Counted from the first letter of the stretch, positions 1 through 9,875 are shown. The stretch: DNA of 29,745 bases from Ignavibacteria bacterium (GCA_016719565.1 JADJYU010000015.1:1-29745), one strand, 5' to 3'. Made by a program: numbers and translations. The notes: generated from the letters alone by a model not told the origin.

Positions 1-57
1 GATTCAATTGATGCAGAATATAAAGAAGGAATGCTTAATATTACACTTCCAAAGTAG
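1..57 (+). CDS. Small heat-shock protein (Hsp20/alpha-crystallin), C-terminal fragment
   Basis: The window opens inside a reading frame ending EYKEGMLNITLPK followed by TAG. The pattern (D/N)G-x-L-x-(I/V)-x-(L/V)-P-K is the last beta strand of the alpha-crystallin domain of Hsp20 chaperones, which bind unfolding proteins in the cytoplasm. After the TAG the same frame continues KAKPVVRRN before another stop. That resembles the usual short basic Hsp20 tail, so the TAG may come from lost bases and the true end may lie near 87. Only 18 residues are visible. The dnaK gene just downstream fits a heat-shock neighbourhood. Confidence 0.6.
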   Translation, partial: DSIDAEYKEGMLNITLPK

Positions 58-115
58 AAAGCAAAACCTGTTGTAAGAAGAAATTAGCATTAAGTAATAT
101 CAGAATATTTAATTC

Positions 116-150
116 AAATAAAGGGTGAGAGAAACTCACCCTTTATTTTT
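116..150 (+). terminator. Rho-independent terminator after the Hsp20 gene
   Basis: A perfect 14 bp stem (116-129 with 135-148) encloses a 5-base loop (AGAAA). The right arm runs into a T-rich stretch. It lies between the Hsp20 end and dnaK and separates their transcription. Confidence 0.88.
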
Positions 151-210
151 ACAACATTATGTAAAGTTACTTGCTTTTGCATTTAAATTCTAGAAAGGGT
201 AAAAAATAAT

Positions 211-2095
211 ATGGGAAAAATTATTGGCGTAGATTTGGGGCGATTAATTCCTGCACGTTGCAGTAATGGAAATGCTTGATCCTGTTGTGATCCCAGTACG
301 GAAGCAGCGCGGACGGCTGCATCTGCAGTAGCTTTTACTAAAACAGGTGACAGATTAGTCGGAGAGCCGGCTAAAAGGCAGACCGGTAACAAACCCTCAA
401 AACACCATCTTTTCAATCGAGAGATTTGGAGAAGAATTTGATGAGGTTACCGAAGAGATAGAAAGTTCATATAAAGTTATTAAAAATTGAAAATGATGTG
501 GCGAAGTCGAGATTGATGATAAAAATTCAGGACAAAAAGATTTATTCTGCCGGAAATTTCCTCGATAATCCTTGAAAATGAAAAGACCGCAGAAGATTAT
601 CTCAGTAGTTAGTAACGGAAGCAGTCATAACTGTTTCCCGCTTATTTTAATGACGCTCAGAGACAAGCCACCAAAGGTAGGCAAAATTGCAGGTCTCGAT
701 GTAAAAGGGTATTAATGAGCCCTACAGCAGCTCTGGCATACAGTCTCGATAAAGAAAACCAATGAAAAAAGTAGTTGTATATGATTTGGGAGGCGGTACT
801 TTTGACGTGTCAATTCTGGAATTATTGAATGGCGTGTTTGAAGTAAAATCAACACATGGAGATGCTCACTTAGGAGGAAGTGATTTTGATCAGGTTATAA
901 GTGACTATCTTGCCGAAAGAGTTTAGAGAGTGAGGCGCGGTCTGAAAATGATCCGATGGCATTAGGAATTAAAAGCTGCGAAAATGCTAAGCGCTTTCTT
1001 CAAATTTTCAGACAGAAGTAAATCTCCGTACATTACAGCGATGACTGAAGAACTAAATTTTGCATGAAACCATTACGAGAGCCTAAATTTGAATCACTCT
1101 GTCAAACAGTCTGGTTGAAAAAACACAATAAATTAGAGTAGCCAAAAGAAGCAGTTTGAAGACTCCGGTCTGAGCCTTAATGAAATTGACGAAGTTATTC
1201 TTGTCGGGGGGGTTCCACAAGCCTCCAACGTTGGAAACAGTCAAAGAGGTATTTGGTGAAGCCCCGAACAAAAGCGTAAATCCGGATGGTAGTTGCAATT
1301 GGCGCTGCTATTCAGGGTGGTGTGCTTTCAAGAGATGTACAAGAATTGTTGCTTCTTGACGTAACTCCACTTTCACTTGGTATTGAAACACTCGGCGGCG
1401 TTAGCAATGAAGCTGATCAACCGAATCAGATTCAACTATTCCTACGAAGAAGTCTCAGATAGACAGCAGCTGTTGATAATCGGCCTTGCGAAATTATTGT
1501 GCTACAGGTGAAAGAGCTAATGGCGATAACAGAACACGGAAGATTCCATCTGGGAGGTATACCTAGGGCTCAAGAGGGACTCGCAGATTGAAGTTACTTT
1601 TGATATTGATGCTCGCGGTATTTTGAATGTGGCTGCCACCGATAAGAAAGCGGCAAACAACAACAAATAAAATTACGCATTCATCAAGTCTTTCTGATTC
1701 AAAATTGAAAAGATGAAAACTGACCCGAAAGAACATCCCGAGGTAAAGACCTTAAGAAAAAGAATTGATCAGAGATGAAAAATCGGGCAGACGCTATGGT
1801 ATTTCAGGGTGAAAACAGCTAAAGGAATTTGAGGAAAAACTTAATCCTGAAACGAGATCAAAAATTCAAATGGCGCTGGACAGATTAAGATGCTGTAAGT
1901 GACCGTCTCAGCTTACGCTGACTGCTGCAATAGAGAATATAACAACGTATGGAATGAGGCTTCGTCACAGATGTATTCTGAAGACTACTGGCGCAGACGG
2001 AAAGCTTGAACCAGGACAAACAGATTCACAGCCAGGAAGAAAACACCTTCATGAAGGTAATGTTGAGAATATTTGATTTCGAAGTTGTGGAATAG
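211..2095 (+). pseudogene. dnaK: Chaperone DnaK (Hsp70), reading frame broken by many indels
   Basis: Hsp70 chaperone that binds and releases unfolded polypeptides in an ATP-driven cycle with DnaJ and GrpE. The start MGKIIGVDLG (ATG at 211) is the phosphate-1 motif of the ATPase domain. Further pieces appear in order but in changing frames: AFTKTGDRLVGEPAKRQ, VVYDLGGGTFDVSILE (about 773-820), the GAAIQGGVLS and DVTPLSLGIETLGG stretch (about 1300-1400), and VTFDIDARGILNVAATDKK in the substrate-binding domain. With one base removed the end reads ENIDFEVVE and stops at 2093-2095. The overall length fits a normal DnaK of about 630 residues. Insertions and deletions are spread evenly along the gene without loss of any domain, so I infer poor base calling at a contig edge rather than genuine decay. 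Identity is certain, the coding state is not. Confidence 0.9.
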
Positions 2096-2128
2096 TGATA
2101 AAATAAGATGGTATAAAAAGAAATAAAT

Positions 2129-2157
2129 AACCCACTTCCTCCCAAAAGAAGCGGGTT
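2129..2157. terminator. Shared terminator between dnaK and the convergent exonuclease gene
   Basis: AACCCACTTC (2129-2138) pairs with GAAGCGGGTT (2148-2157) with one A/C mismatch. It lies exactly between the two convergent stop codons. A T run follows the right arm, and A-rich sequence before the left arm gives a T-rich tail on the minus strand, so it can serve both directions. Confidence 0.7.
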
Positions 2158-3862
2158 TTATCTCTGATTAAAATTTTCATTACATCATTCAAAGTATGAT
2201 CTTCCCCTATCTCAAATACGCTGTTCCTGTCTTTATTCAATGCCAGCCAGTTTGAGATTACTTTTATTTCGTCAAGTTCAGCCGGATTAAATTTATGCTA
2301 CCAAAATTTACTTAGAGAAAAAAACAGATGATCCGCTGAGTCTGTTAACTCTCAATTTCATTCTGATCAACCTCATTTTTTCTTCGGAAAGGAATATGTC
2401 TTTGCAAAGCTTCCATTATGAATGAAAAAAATTCTTTTGCGGAATTATTCACACATTTTATAATTATCTTTTTCCGTTTTATTGCAGATGTTATTACTTT
2501 CTGATAACTCATAACTTTTTATATCCTTAAGCCTGTCCCGTATAAATGCAGCGCTTTCATAGTCATATTTTCTGAATATTCCTGCATCTTCACTTCATAC
2601 AGTTTTTGCAGAATATTTTTCTGACTCATTAATAAATTCATAGAACTCCTGAATACTTCTTTCATACTCGTATTTACTCTGACTAAAATTACACGGCGCA
2701 TTACGTTTACCGATCTCATTATACATACAAACAGAGTGATCAATTGACTACAATATTTTCTCACCCTTTCTAAGTTGAAATTCATCATCAATATCTTTTA
2801 ATAATTTATTCACAGTCATTCCGCTTCTGAACGGACGTAATAATTGCTCCGTCATTTTCAATTTCATAAACTTTACCGACTCTCCAGATCACTGTTCTGC
2901 ACATCGATTTTTTAAGAAAGGGTGATACCTGTATCTTTTAAGTGCGGAATTAAATCTTGGCTTATGCTGCTTTATCATTTTTGATTCAAGTATCAGTGCG
3001 GAAGTTCAGAAAGTTACTTCATATTCAAGTGTAGCAATATTACTCAGAAGCTTTCTTATTTTAATCGAAATTCAGAGTTATGTCTGAAATAACCCGAAAC
3101 TCTTTCTCTTATATCTTTGCCTTTCCAATATATAATATTTCACCGTCTTTGCTTTTCATAAAATACACACCAGGTTTCCGTGGTAGTTCTTTAAGGGATA
3201 ATCCGATTCGTTTTAATGCGGGATAAATTCTCACTTCCGTAAATTTTCGAATTCTGAAATCTTATAACATCCTTTGACATCTTCATATTCAAATTTTTCT
3301 GAAAGTATTCCGAGAAAATGTCTGAATACTTTTGCTGTGGCAAGCGCATCATCATAAGCTCTGTGCTGATTTTTATTTTGATTCCTAAATGGGAAGTTAC
3401 ATTGCCTAAAGATTTACTCTTTAGTCTTTTTAAAAGTCTGTTGGCAAGTTTACACGTGCAAAGTGATTTCATCTCAAACTTAATTCCTTCTCTTTCGAAT
3501 GAATGAAAAAGAAATTTATAGTCAAAGCCCGCATTATGTCCTACAAAAAAAACTCCGGCATCTGCATCAGATTTGAGATCAATTAATTTGGAATCTGTTT
3601 CAGACTTTAGAAAATCAAAAACATCATTTTGCGATCATTCGAATGACGGTTTCCCAAAAACATCTGCATTACTGATACCTGTTAACTTTGTAATAAAGTA
3701 AGGAATATGCTGACCGGGATTAACGAGACTTCTATATTCTCCGGTGATCTCGCCATGCTGAATCCTGATCATTGCTATCTCCGTGATCCTGTTGTTATAC
3801 GGAGACATGCCTGTAGTCTCAACATCACAAACGATATAGGTGGGACTGTATATACTTTCCAA
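2158..3862 (-). pseudogene. DEDDh exonuclease fused to a GIY-YIG (UvrC/Cho-like) nuclease, frame broken by indels
   Basis: The N-terminal part is a DnaQ-type 3'-5' exonuclease. The start MESIYSPTYIVCDVETTG holds ExoI (DxE). GHNAGFDYKFL-like ExoII and HRAYDDALATAK-like ExoIII motifs are recovered by switching frame near 3540 and 3345. After SLGNVT and a short linker comes GLSLKELPRKPGVYFMKSKD then GEILYIGKAK (about 3185-3125), the GIY-YIG core, followed by a UvrC-like region ending near NDVMKIL. Restoring a frame gives a stop at 2158-2160, just before the shared terminator. Fusions of this layout are known in Bacteroidota-group genomes and are thought to act in DNA repair. At least six frame changes are needed, with no missing domain, so I infer sequencing error. 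It is transcribed divergently from the YitT gene. Confidence 0.8.
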
Positions 3863-4105
3863 GATAACTTAAGATTTATAGATCAAATATAAAAATATGA
3901 AAAGAATGTTACCATTGAAAATTAAATTAAAATCTAACAGAACCCATGATTTATTATAGTTATTTTTTCTGATAACATAAATTCTACTATATTAATAAGT
4001 ACTATATTTCCAAGATAAGTGAAAATAAATTTTATTATTAATTATAAGAGAAATTTACTAAGTTATATTATATAATTTATTACTCAATCAGTTTAAAAAT
4101 TATTC

Positions 4106-5069
4106 TTGAAAAAATTCTGGAGATATTTAGTAATAAAATCCATTCGGAGAAAAAATCAAAGCGGGAAGACATTCTCCGCTTATCAGTTAGCCCGCGGCTT
4201 CAGAAATCTGAGAATAACAATTGTAACTTTTTTTAAAAATCTGATAATGACAACGATAGGTATCACCTGCGCAGCATTTGGTCTCAAAAGTTTTTTACTT
4301 CCGAATAAATTTTTCGACGGCGGAGCAACAGGCATTGCAATTTTAATATCGCAGTTAACAAACTTGTCGCTTTCTATTCTGATTCTTCTGGTTAATATTC
4401 CTTTCATTATACTTGGATACAGTGTACTTGGTAAAGCTTTACGATAAAAACCGCTGTTGTGATAACCGGACTTTCCATTGTACTGGCAGTTTCTGAATTT
4501 CCGCAAATCACAAGCGATAAATTATTAGTCGCGGTTTTCGGAGGTTTTTTAGGTGCCGGCATAGGGTTAACAGTCAGAAGCGGCGCAGTGCTGGACGGAA
4601 CTGAATACTTGCCATATTTATGAGCAGAAAATACGGCACTACAATCGGCGATATTCTTTTGGAATAAACATATTAGTGTTTTCCTCAGCCGCATATTTCT
4701 TTTTCGATAGAATCAGCGCTCTACTCCATCATAACTTATCTTTCCGCTTCCAAAACGGTTGATTTTATAATAGAAGGAATTGAAGAATACACGGGGATTA
4801 CTATTGTTTCCAGACGCAGTGAAGAGATCCGGGAAATGATAATAAATGAAATGGGCAGAGGGGTAACAATATATACCGGTAAAAAAGGATATGGTAAAAC
4901 CGGAGAGTTCGCTGATATGGATGTAATTTATTCCGTAATAACCCGACTTGAAGTAAGCAAGATGTATTCTGAAATTCAAAAACTTGATCCAAATGCATTT
5001 ATAGTAAACAGCAGTGTAAGGGATACTAAAGGAGGTATAATAAAAAAACGTCCTCTTAAGCATCAGTAA
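4106..5069 (+). CDS. YitT family membrane protein (DUF161 plus DUF2179), one frameshift
   Basis: Predicted inner-membrane protein of unknown biochemical role. The first segment has GLKSFLLPNKFFDGGATGIA, a typical YitT signature, followed by hydrophobic helices (TNLSLSILILLVNIPFIILG). The frame breaks near 4440 after GKALR. Adding one T to a three-T run (about 4437-4439) gives GKAFTIKTAVVITGLSIVLA, and the protein continues through LVAVFGGFLGAGIGLTVRSG to a soluble DUF2179 domain (TGITIVSRRSEEIREMI, then GRGVTIYTGKKGYGKTG). A further base appears lost near 4610-4665. It ends with KKRPLKHQ. The only upstream start in frame is TTG at 4106; ATG at 4248 is possible but would cut the first helix. 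The 240 bp upstream are very AT-rich and hold the divergent promoters. Confidence 0.8.
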
Positions 5070-5130
5070 AATTAGTGTTTTTAAAATGGGAAATAAAATA
5101 CTAATATGAATTTTTCAATTGCAGATAAAA

Positions 5131-5160
5131 AACTCCTGTAAAAGTATTTTCACAGGAGTT
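5131..5160. terminator. Bidirectional terminator between the YitT and DUF1579-like genes
   Basis: AACTCCTGT (5131-5139) pairs perfectly with ACAGGAGTT (5152-5160). On the minus strand the second arm is followed by six T, and on the plus strand by TTCATTTTA. It lies between two convergent genes. Confidence 0.75.
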
Positions 5161-5182
5161 CATTTTACTAAATTAATTACGC

Positions 5183-5751
5183 TTATTTTCTTTTATACAA
5201 AATTTCCATTGCCTTAAATTCAGAACCGTTTTTTGTAAAATACATTTCCATTTTATGATTATCGTTATCTATCATGGTAAATACTTTCTGACATCTAATA
5301 ATTGTTTTGTTTCAGGGTCGACCATCTGTCCGGTAAGTGTAGCTGATTTTGAAGCTTCGTCCCATTTTCCTTTAAGAAACATTATACCTGTGCTCATATT
5401 ATCAAACCAAACGGAATGAAATTCATTCAAAGCATTATCATATCCGAGCAGACTCATTCCTTCAAACGGCATACCCATCATATCACCGGTGTGCTTTCCC
5501 TGCTGATATCTTCCACCCATCATCATGGAAAAAACAGCCTCGCTTTTGGAATTCATCGGCGGAGCGCCCGGTGCCATCCAAAATGTGTTATCACCTGTCC
5601 ATGTACCGTCGCTTTTTGCAAGCATTTCATGCACAGCTCCTGGTGTCATATAATCCATCCAGGCTTTCATTTCCTCCTGAGTCTGAGCAAATACATTTGA
5701 GAACGAAATGCTAAAAATTAAAGCAAAGAATAATTGTGTTAGTTTTTTCAT
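5183..5751 (-). CDS. Secreted DUF1579-like protein, one homopolymer frameshift
   Basis: The N-terminus MKKLTQLFFALIFSISFSNV plus FAQ is a clear Sec signal peptide. The mature part begins QTQEEMKAWMDYMTPGAVHE and has the DUF1579 layout: SDGTWTGDNTFWMAPG, a GGRYQQGKHTG stretch, LGYDNALNEFHSVWFDNMST and LTGQMVDPETKQ. The uninterrupted frame stops at 5272. One extra A in the three-A run near 5287 restores DVRKVFTMIDNDNHKMEMYF and the family's usual end, KAMEILYKRK, with a stop at 5183-5185. The restored length is 189 residues. The function of the family is unknown; it forms a beta-barrel-like fold. It is a single gene between terminators and is probably exported to the periplasm. Confidence 0.78.
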
Positions 5752-6081
5752 TTTAAATCCTTTCGTTTTTTAAATGCAAAAATAAATTTTTCAGAAATAA
5801 AATAAAATGAATTATTGATTTTTTTAATTCCAGTTTTGTATACAATGCTTATGACTGTTTTAAGTGTTCCGGTCTTCTTTAAATATTTATTTGAAGATTA
5901 TTTACGGCTATTATGAGAAGCCAATTAAGATTTTCAGAAATTTCTGAAAATCCGGACATACTACATTAATATTTTTGTCAACCTCTCTATAAAAAATAAT
6001 GTATCAAACTCTAAGTTAAAAAATCCTATTTATATAAATCATAAATCCAATAACTTAATTATACATTAAATATTTTATTTT
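5752..6081. other. Intergenic region upstream of kbl with a 24 bp perfect palindrome
   Basis: This 330 bp AT-rich gap lies between the divergent DUF1579-like gene and kbl. No reading frame of note is visible. Positions 5929-5952 form a perfect palindrome with 12 bp arms and no loop (left arm GATTTTCAGAAA). It could be an operator or a hairpin. I see no convincing promoter boxes. Confidence 0.6.
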
Positions 6082-7275
6082 ATGTTTACACAATTTCAAT
6101 CTCAGTTACAGTCAGAATTAGATACAATAAAAGAGCAGGGGCTTTTTAAACGGGAGAGGATCATCGAAACACCGCAGGGATCGGAGATCACTGTAAACGG
6201 AAAGCAGGTACTGAACTTCTGCGCAAACAACTATCTAGGGCTTTCATCACATCCGGATGTTATAAAAGCCGCTCACGAAACGCTTGACAGTTACGGATAT
6301 GGAATGTCTTCCGTCAGATTTATATGCGGAACGCAGACAATTCATAAAACACTGGAGAGAAAATTGAGCGAGTTTCTAGGTACTGAAGACACAATATTAT
6401 ATGCAGCATGCTTTGATGCTAACGGAGGAGTATTCGAACCGCTTCTCGGTGAAGCTGATGCTATTATTTCCGATGAACTGAATCACGCAAGTATAATTGA
6501 CGGAGTGCGTCTGTGTAAAGCTATGAGATTAAGATACAAGAATAATGACATGGCTGATCTCGAAGCAAAGATTAAAGAAGCAAAAGAAAAAGGAGCTAAA
6601 CAAATTCTCATTTGTACTGACGGAGCTTTTTCTATGGATGGAGTGATCGCGAATCTGAAAGGTATATGTGATCTCGCCGATAATTATGAAGCTATGGTCA
6701 TGACTGATGAATGTCACTGCACCGGATTTCTGGGAAAGACCGGAAGAGGTTCAATAGAAGTGAATGATGTAATAGGAAGAGTTGATATAATTACGGGAAC
6801 GCTTGGCAAAGCGTTAGGCGGAGCAATGGGCGGTTTCACAAGCGGAAGAAAAGAGATCATTGAAATGCTCAGGCAAAGAAGCAGACCGTATCTCTTTTCA
6901 AATTCACTTGCGCCGGCAATTGCGGGGGCTTCTGTGAAAGTACTGGATCTGCTGAGCGAGACTACGGAATTAAGAGATAAACTTGAAGAGAATACAAAAT
7001 ACTTCCGTGAAAAAATGACTGAAGCCGGATTTGACATCAAGCCGGGAATTCATCCGATCGTTCCAATAATGCTTTATGATGCAAAGCTTTCACAGGACAT
7101 GGCATCAAGACTTCTGGAAGAGGGAATTTATGTGATTGGATTTTTCTATCCTGTGGTAGCAAAAGGACTGGCGAGGATCAGGGTTCAGCTCTCGGCAGCG
7201 CATTCAAGGGAAGATCTTGATAAATGTATTTCAGCTTTTATAAAAGTCGGTAAAGAGCTTGATGTATTGAAATAA
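6082..7275 (+). CDS. kbl: Glycine C-acetyltransferase (2-amino-3-ketobutyrate CoA ligase)
   Basis: PLP enzyme of the alpha-oxoamine synthase family. It splits 2-amino-3-ketobutyrate, made from threonine by threonine dehydrogenase, into glycine and acetyl-CoA in the cytoplasm. The 397-residue length equals the family norm. Visible motifs: NFCANNYLGLSSHP near the start, GMSSVRFICGTQTIH, FDANGGVFEPLLG, DELNHASIIDGVRL, the DECHCTGFLGKTGRG loop with the PLP-contacting Asp and His, and ITGTLGKALGGAMGG, where Lys243 should form the Schiff base. The C-terminal part keeps SRPYLFSNSLAP. The related 8-amino-7-oxononanoate synthase (BioF) and serine palmitoyltransferase are less likely because the N-terminus (QLQSELDTIKEQGLFKRERI) is typical of Kbl. 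The frame is intact. No threonine dehydrogenase gene is adjacent. Confidence 0.93.
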   Translation: MFTQFQSQLQSELDTIKEQGLFKRERIIETPQGSEITVNGKQVLNFCANNYLGLSSHPDVIKAAHETLDSYGYGMSSVRFICGTQTIHKTLERKLSEFLGTEDTILYAACFDANGGVFEPLLGEADAIISDELNHASIIDGVRLCKAMRLRYKNNDMADLEAKIKEAKEKGAKQILICTDGAFSMDGVIANLKGICDLADNYEAMVMTDECHCTGFLGKTGRGSIEVNDVIGRVDIITGTLGKALGGAMGGFTSGRKEIIEMLRQRSRPYLFSNSLAPAIAGASVKVLDLLSETTELRDKLEENTKYFREKMTEAGFDIKPGIHPIVPIMLYDAKLSQDMASRLLEEGIYVIGFFYPVVAKGLARIRVQLSAAHSREDLDKCISAFIKVGKELDVLK

Positions 7276-7540
7276 AATATTAGATAGAATATAATCACCA
7301 AATATAATAGATATAATTTGAACGTCAGACCTAAATATTCACCGATCGAATTTGAAAGAAATGAATCTTAAGGAAAGAGTGATACCGGGTTTTATTTAAC
7401 ATGAAGTAACTTCCGTTAAGATGTTTGAAGCATATTCAATAGATGCCGAAAATAATATTTGAGATCAATGTATGTGTTTATAATTTATGCTTTCAAAAAA
7501 TTTTTAAAGTCCATAATATTTATTTTGAATTATTTGATTT

Positions 7541-8002
7541 ATGTCAATAGACTCTGAAAAAATAGACCGAAGCATAACCGGATTCATGAACCGTCATGGA
7601 GTTCAGGCGCTGCAGATTTCTCTTGCAGTTATATTCATATGGTTTGGACTGCTTAAGACTTTCGGAATATCTCCGGCAGCTGCGCTGGTAAAATCGACCG
7701 TTAACTGGATGCCGGTTTTTAATACGGATGAATGGGTTTCAATAATAGGCTGGTGGGAAGTAATTATTGGAGTATGCTTTCTTTTTAAAAAAACTATCAG
7801 GATTGCAATCGCGCTGCTCGCAATGCAGATGGCCGGGACATTCATGCCGCTTATACTTCTTCCTGAAATTGCTTTTCAGCAGGGTAAAATTCCATATGCG
7901 CCTACTATCGAAGGTCAGTATATTATAAAAAATTTGCTGATAATTTCAGCAGCTCTTGTAATCGGCGGAACTGTAAGAAACAAAGAAAGTAAATTATTAT
8001 AA
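7541..8002 (+). CDS. DoxX/DUF417 (YkgB)-like membrane protein
   Basis: A 153-residue integral membrane protein with about four hydrophobic segments: QISLAVIFIWFGLLKTFGIS (residues about 25-44), IIGWWEVIIGVCFLF, IAIALLAMQMAGTFMPLILL and a last helix in IEGQYIIKNLLIISAALVIG. The IWFGLLKTFG and EGQYIIKNL segments resemble the DoxX/DUF417 group, whose biochemical role is poorly known. Its stop codon (8000-8002) directly abuts the ATG of the GNAT gene, so the two are almost certainly cotranscribed. The 265 bp upstream hold no gene I can support. Confidence 0.68.
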   Translation: MSIDSEKIDRSITGFMNRHGVQALQISLAVIFIWFGLLKTFGISPAAALVKSTVNWMPVFNTDEWVSIIGWWEVIIGVCFLFKKTIRIAIALLAMQMAGTFMPLILLPEIAFQQGKIPYAPTIEGQYIIKNLLIISAALVIGGTVRNKESKLL

Positions 8003-8467
8003 ATGAAATTGAATCTCAGAAAAGCCCGGATCGAAGATGCTGAGAAACTTGAGGAGCTTCAGCAGACACTTGTAAAATATGAAAGAAAATATGACAGCGG
8101 AATTCCTTCAAAAGGAAATGTATATTATTATGATATTAATAAATTAATACGGGACAAAAAGACACACTTTATTGTTGCTGAAAATGATAATAAAATTATC
8201 GGATGTGGTTTTGGTCAGGAAAGAAAAAATTTTGACTGGGTTAAGGATACGAAAATGGGATACATTGGTCTGATGGTGATCAAAGAAAAGTACAGAAGAA
8301 ATAATACCGGCAGACTAATAATTGAAAACCTGACTGCATGGTTCAAAGAGAAAAAAATTTCACATATTATACTTGAAACATACTGCAAAAATATTAATGC
8401 TGTCAGCGCATTCAGAAAATACGGATTTCAGGATTTTGTATTACAGATGAAGTTTGAATCGGATTGA
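8003..8467 (+). CDS. GNAT family N-acetyltransferase
   Basis: A 154-residue single-domain acetyltransferase that should transfer an acetyl group from acetyl-CoA to an unknown amine. The start KLNLRKARIEDAEKLEELQ is the first GNAT strand and helix. HFIVAENDNKIIGCGFGQ and GYIGLMVIKEKYRRNNTGRL form strands 2-4 and the acetyl-CoA pyrophosphate loop; the loop reads RRNNTG, a loose version of R/Q-x-x-G-x-G/A. ILETYCKNINAVSAFRKYGF is motif B. The start is fixed by direct contact with the preceding stop codon. The substrate cannot be told from sequence. Confidence 0.82.
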   Translation: MKLNLRKARIEDAEKLEELQQTLVKYERKYDSGIPSKGNVYYYDINKLIRDKKTHFIVAENDNKIIGCGFGQERKNFDWVKDTKMGYIGLMVIKEKYRRNNTGRLIIENLTAWFKEKKISHIILETYCKNINAVSAFRKYGFQDFVLQMKFESD

Positions 8468-8495
8468 ATTTTTTAAAAAGATATTTTGGTAAGTT

Positions 8496-9854
8496 ATGAA
8501 TATAATAGACAGATACATTTTAAAGAAGCATATAGGACCTTTCTTCTTTGGACTCGGGACAGTGATCTTTATTTTTCTGTTTCAGTTTTTCATAAAATCA
8601 CTGGATCAGTTTCTAGGTAAAGGTCTCAGCATCTGGCTGATCACTCAGCTGATAACACTGAACCTTGCATGGATGCTTACGCTTGCAGTGCCCATGGCAA
8701 TGCTGGTTGCTTCTCTTATGGCGTTTGGTTCAATGTCGTCTGACAACGAGATAACAATTATGAAAGCATCCGGGATTAGTCTTCAGAGATTAATGCTTCC
8801 TATTATAGCTGTATCATTTATCATGTTTTATCTGATGATAAAATTTAATAACGACATTCTTCCGGAAGCTAATCATAAGGCGAGAATACTCTTGTATGAC
8901 ATTTCAAAAACCAAACCGACATTTCTCCTGGAATCCGGAAAATTTTCCGATGATCTTCAGGGAGTTCAGATAATGGTAAAGAAAACATTTCCTAACAGCA
9001 ACAATATTGAGGGGGTATATATTTATGATTATTCAGATCCCAAGTATAAGAATCTTCTTACTGCAAAGGCAGGGGATATAGGGTTTACCAGTGATTTTAA
9101 AAAAATAGTTATGAATCTGACTGACGGAGAGATACATCAGCTAAGTCAGAAGGATCCGGAAAATGATTACAGAAAAATTAAATTTGAAAAGCACAGGCTG
9201 ATGTTTAATGCTGAAGGTTTTGGGTTTCAGAATTCAAATGAAAATACTTTTACGCGCGGTGACCGTGAATTATCAGCATCGGCAATGAGTAATGTAGTTG
9301 ACAGTTTAAAAAAATTCAGAGGAAGTTTAGACGAGACATTTATAAACAATTTATCGAAGGATATACAGCTTCTGGCAACGCTTGAATACAAAGATACTAT
9401 TCTAAAGAGAACGCCGGTGATTCAGAAAACAGAGCCGGATCTTTCTGTAAAATCTGTACCACCGCCTATCGTTTTGTCCCGTTATGACAGTCTGAATAAT
9501 CTGAAAAGATTAATTGCAGCGAAGGGAAATGAGTATAAGAACATAATTATACTATCCGGACAGATAGACAGGCAGATAGATTCATATGAAGTGGAAATTT
9601 ATAAGAAGTATTCAATTCCGTTTGCTTGCGTGGTGTTTATTTTAGTCGGAGCTCCGCTCGGCTACAGAGTAAGGCGTGGAGGATTCGGGATTGCAGCCGG
9701 ATTTTCACTGCTGTTTTTTCTGCTTTACTGGGCCTGTCTTATTGGTGGAGAAAAACTTGCTGACAGGGCACTTATCTCGCCCTTTATGGGAATGTGGATC
9801 GCAAATATTATTATAGGATGCTTCGGTTTGTATTTAATGTTTAAATCATCTTAA
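8496..9854 (+). CDS. LptF/LptG family permease (YjgP/YjgQ)
   Basis: Inner-membrane permease half of the LptB2FG transporter, which extracts lipopolysaccharide and passes it to the periplasmic bridge. The 452 residues show the usual plan. The N-terminus MNIIDRYILKKHIGPFFFGL is typical, followed by three membrane helices including WMLTLAVPMAMLVASLMAFG and the SSDNEITIMKASGIS coupling segment. A long periplasmic beta-jellyroll-like region spans about residues 120-370. Three C-terminal helices follow, beginning YSIPFACVVFILVGAPLGYR, with RRGGFGIAAGFSLLFFLLYW after them. The periplasmic part is longer than in E. coli, as often seen in Bacteroidota-group versions. LptF and LptG cannot be separated here. 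It starts 28 bp after the GNAT stop and ends 21 bp before the SRP RNA. Confidence 0.9.
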   Translation: MNIIDRYILKKHIGPFFFGLGTVIFIFLFQFFIKSLDQFLGKGLSIWLITQLITLNLAWMLTLAVPMAMLVASLMAFGSMSSDNEITIMKASGISLQRLMLPIIAVSFIMFYLMIKFNNDILPEANHKARILLYDISKTKPTFLLESGKFSDDLQGVQIMVKKTFPNSNNIEGVYIYDYSDPKYKNLLTAKAGDIGFTSDFKKIVMNLTDGEIHQLSQKDPENDYRKIKFEKHRLMFNAEGFGFQNSNENTFTRGDRELSASAMSNVVDSLKKFRGSLDETFINNLSKDIQLLATLEYKDTILKRTPVIQKTEPDLSVKSVPPPIVLSRYDSLNNLKRLIAAKGNEYKNIIILSGQIDRQIDSYEVEIYKKYSIPFACVVFILVGAPLGYRVRRGGFGIAAGFSLLFFLLYWACLIGGEKLADRALISPFMGMWIANIIIGCFGLYLMFKSS

Positions 9855-9875
9855 GTATATTACAAATCAATTTTA

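Noticed and set aside
4713..5063. Minus-strand frame of 116 codons
   Set aside because: It lies over the C-terminal half of the YitT gene, whose plus-strand translation is clearly conserved, while the minus frame has no recognisable motifs.
5416..5700. Plus-strand frame of 94 codons
   Set aside because: It is a shadow of the DUF1579-like gene, which has a signal peptide and family motifs on the minus strand.
7276..7540. A small gene between kbl and the DoxX-like gene
   Set aside because: Only short frames without a ribosome site or recognisable motif are present; a weak inverted repeat (CTTAAGGAAAG with ACTTCCGTTAAG) has mismatches and is not convincing.
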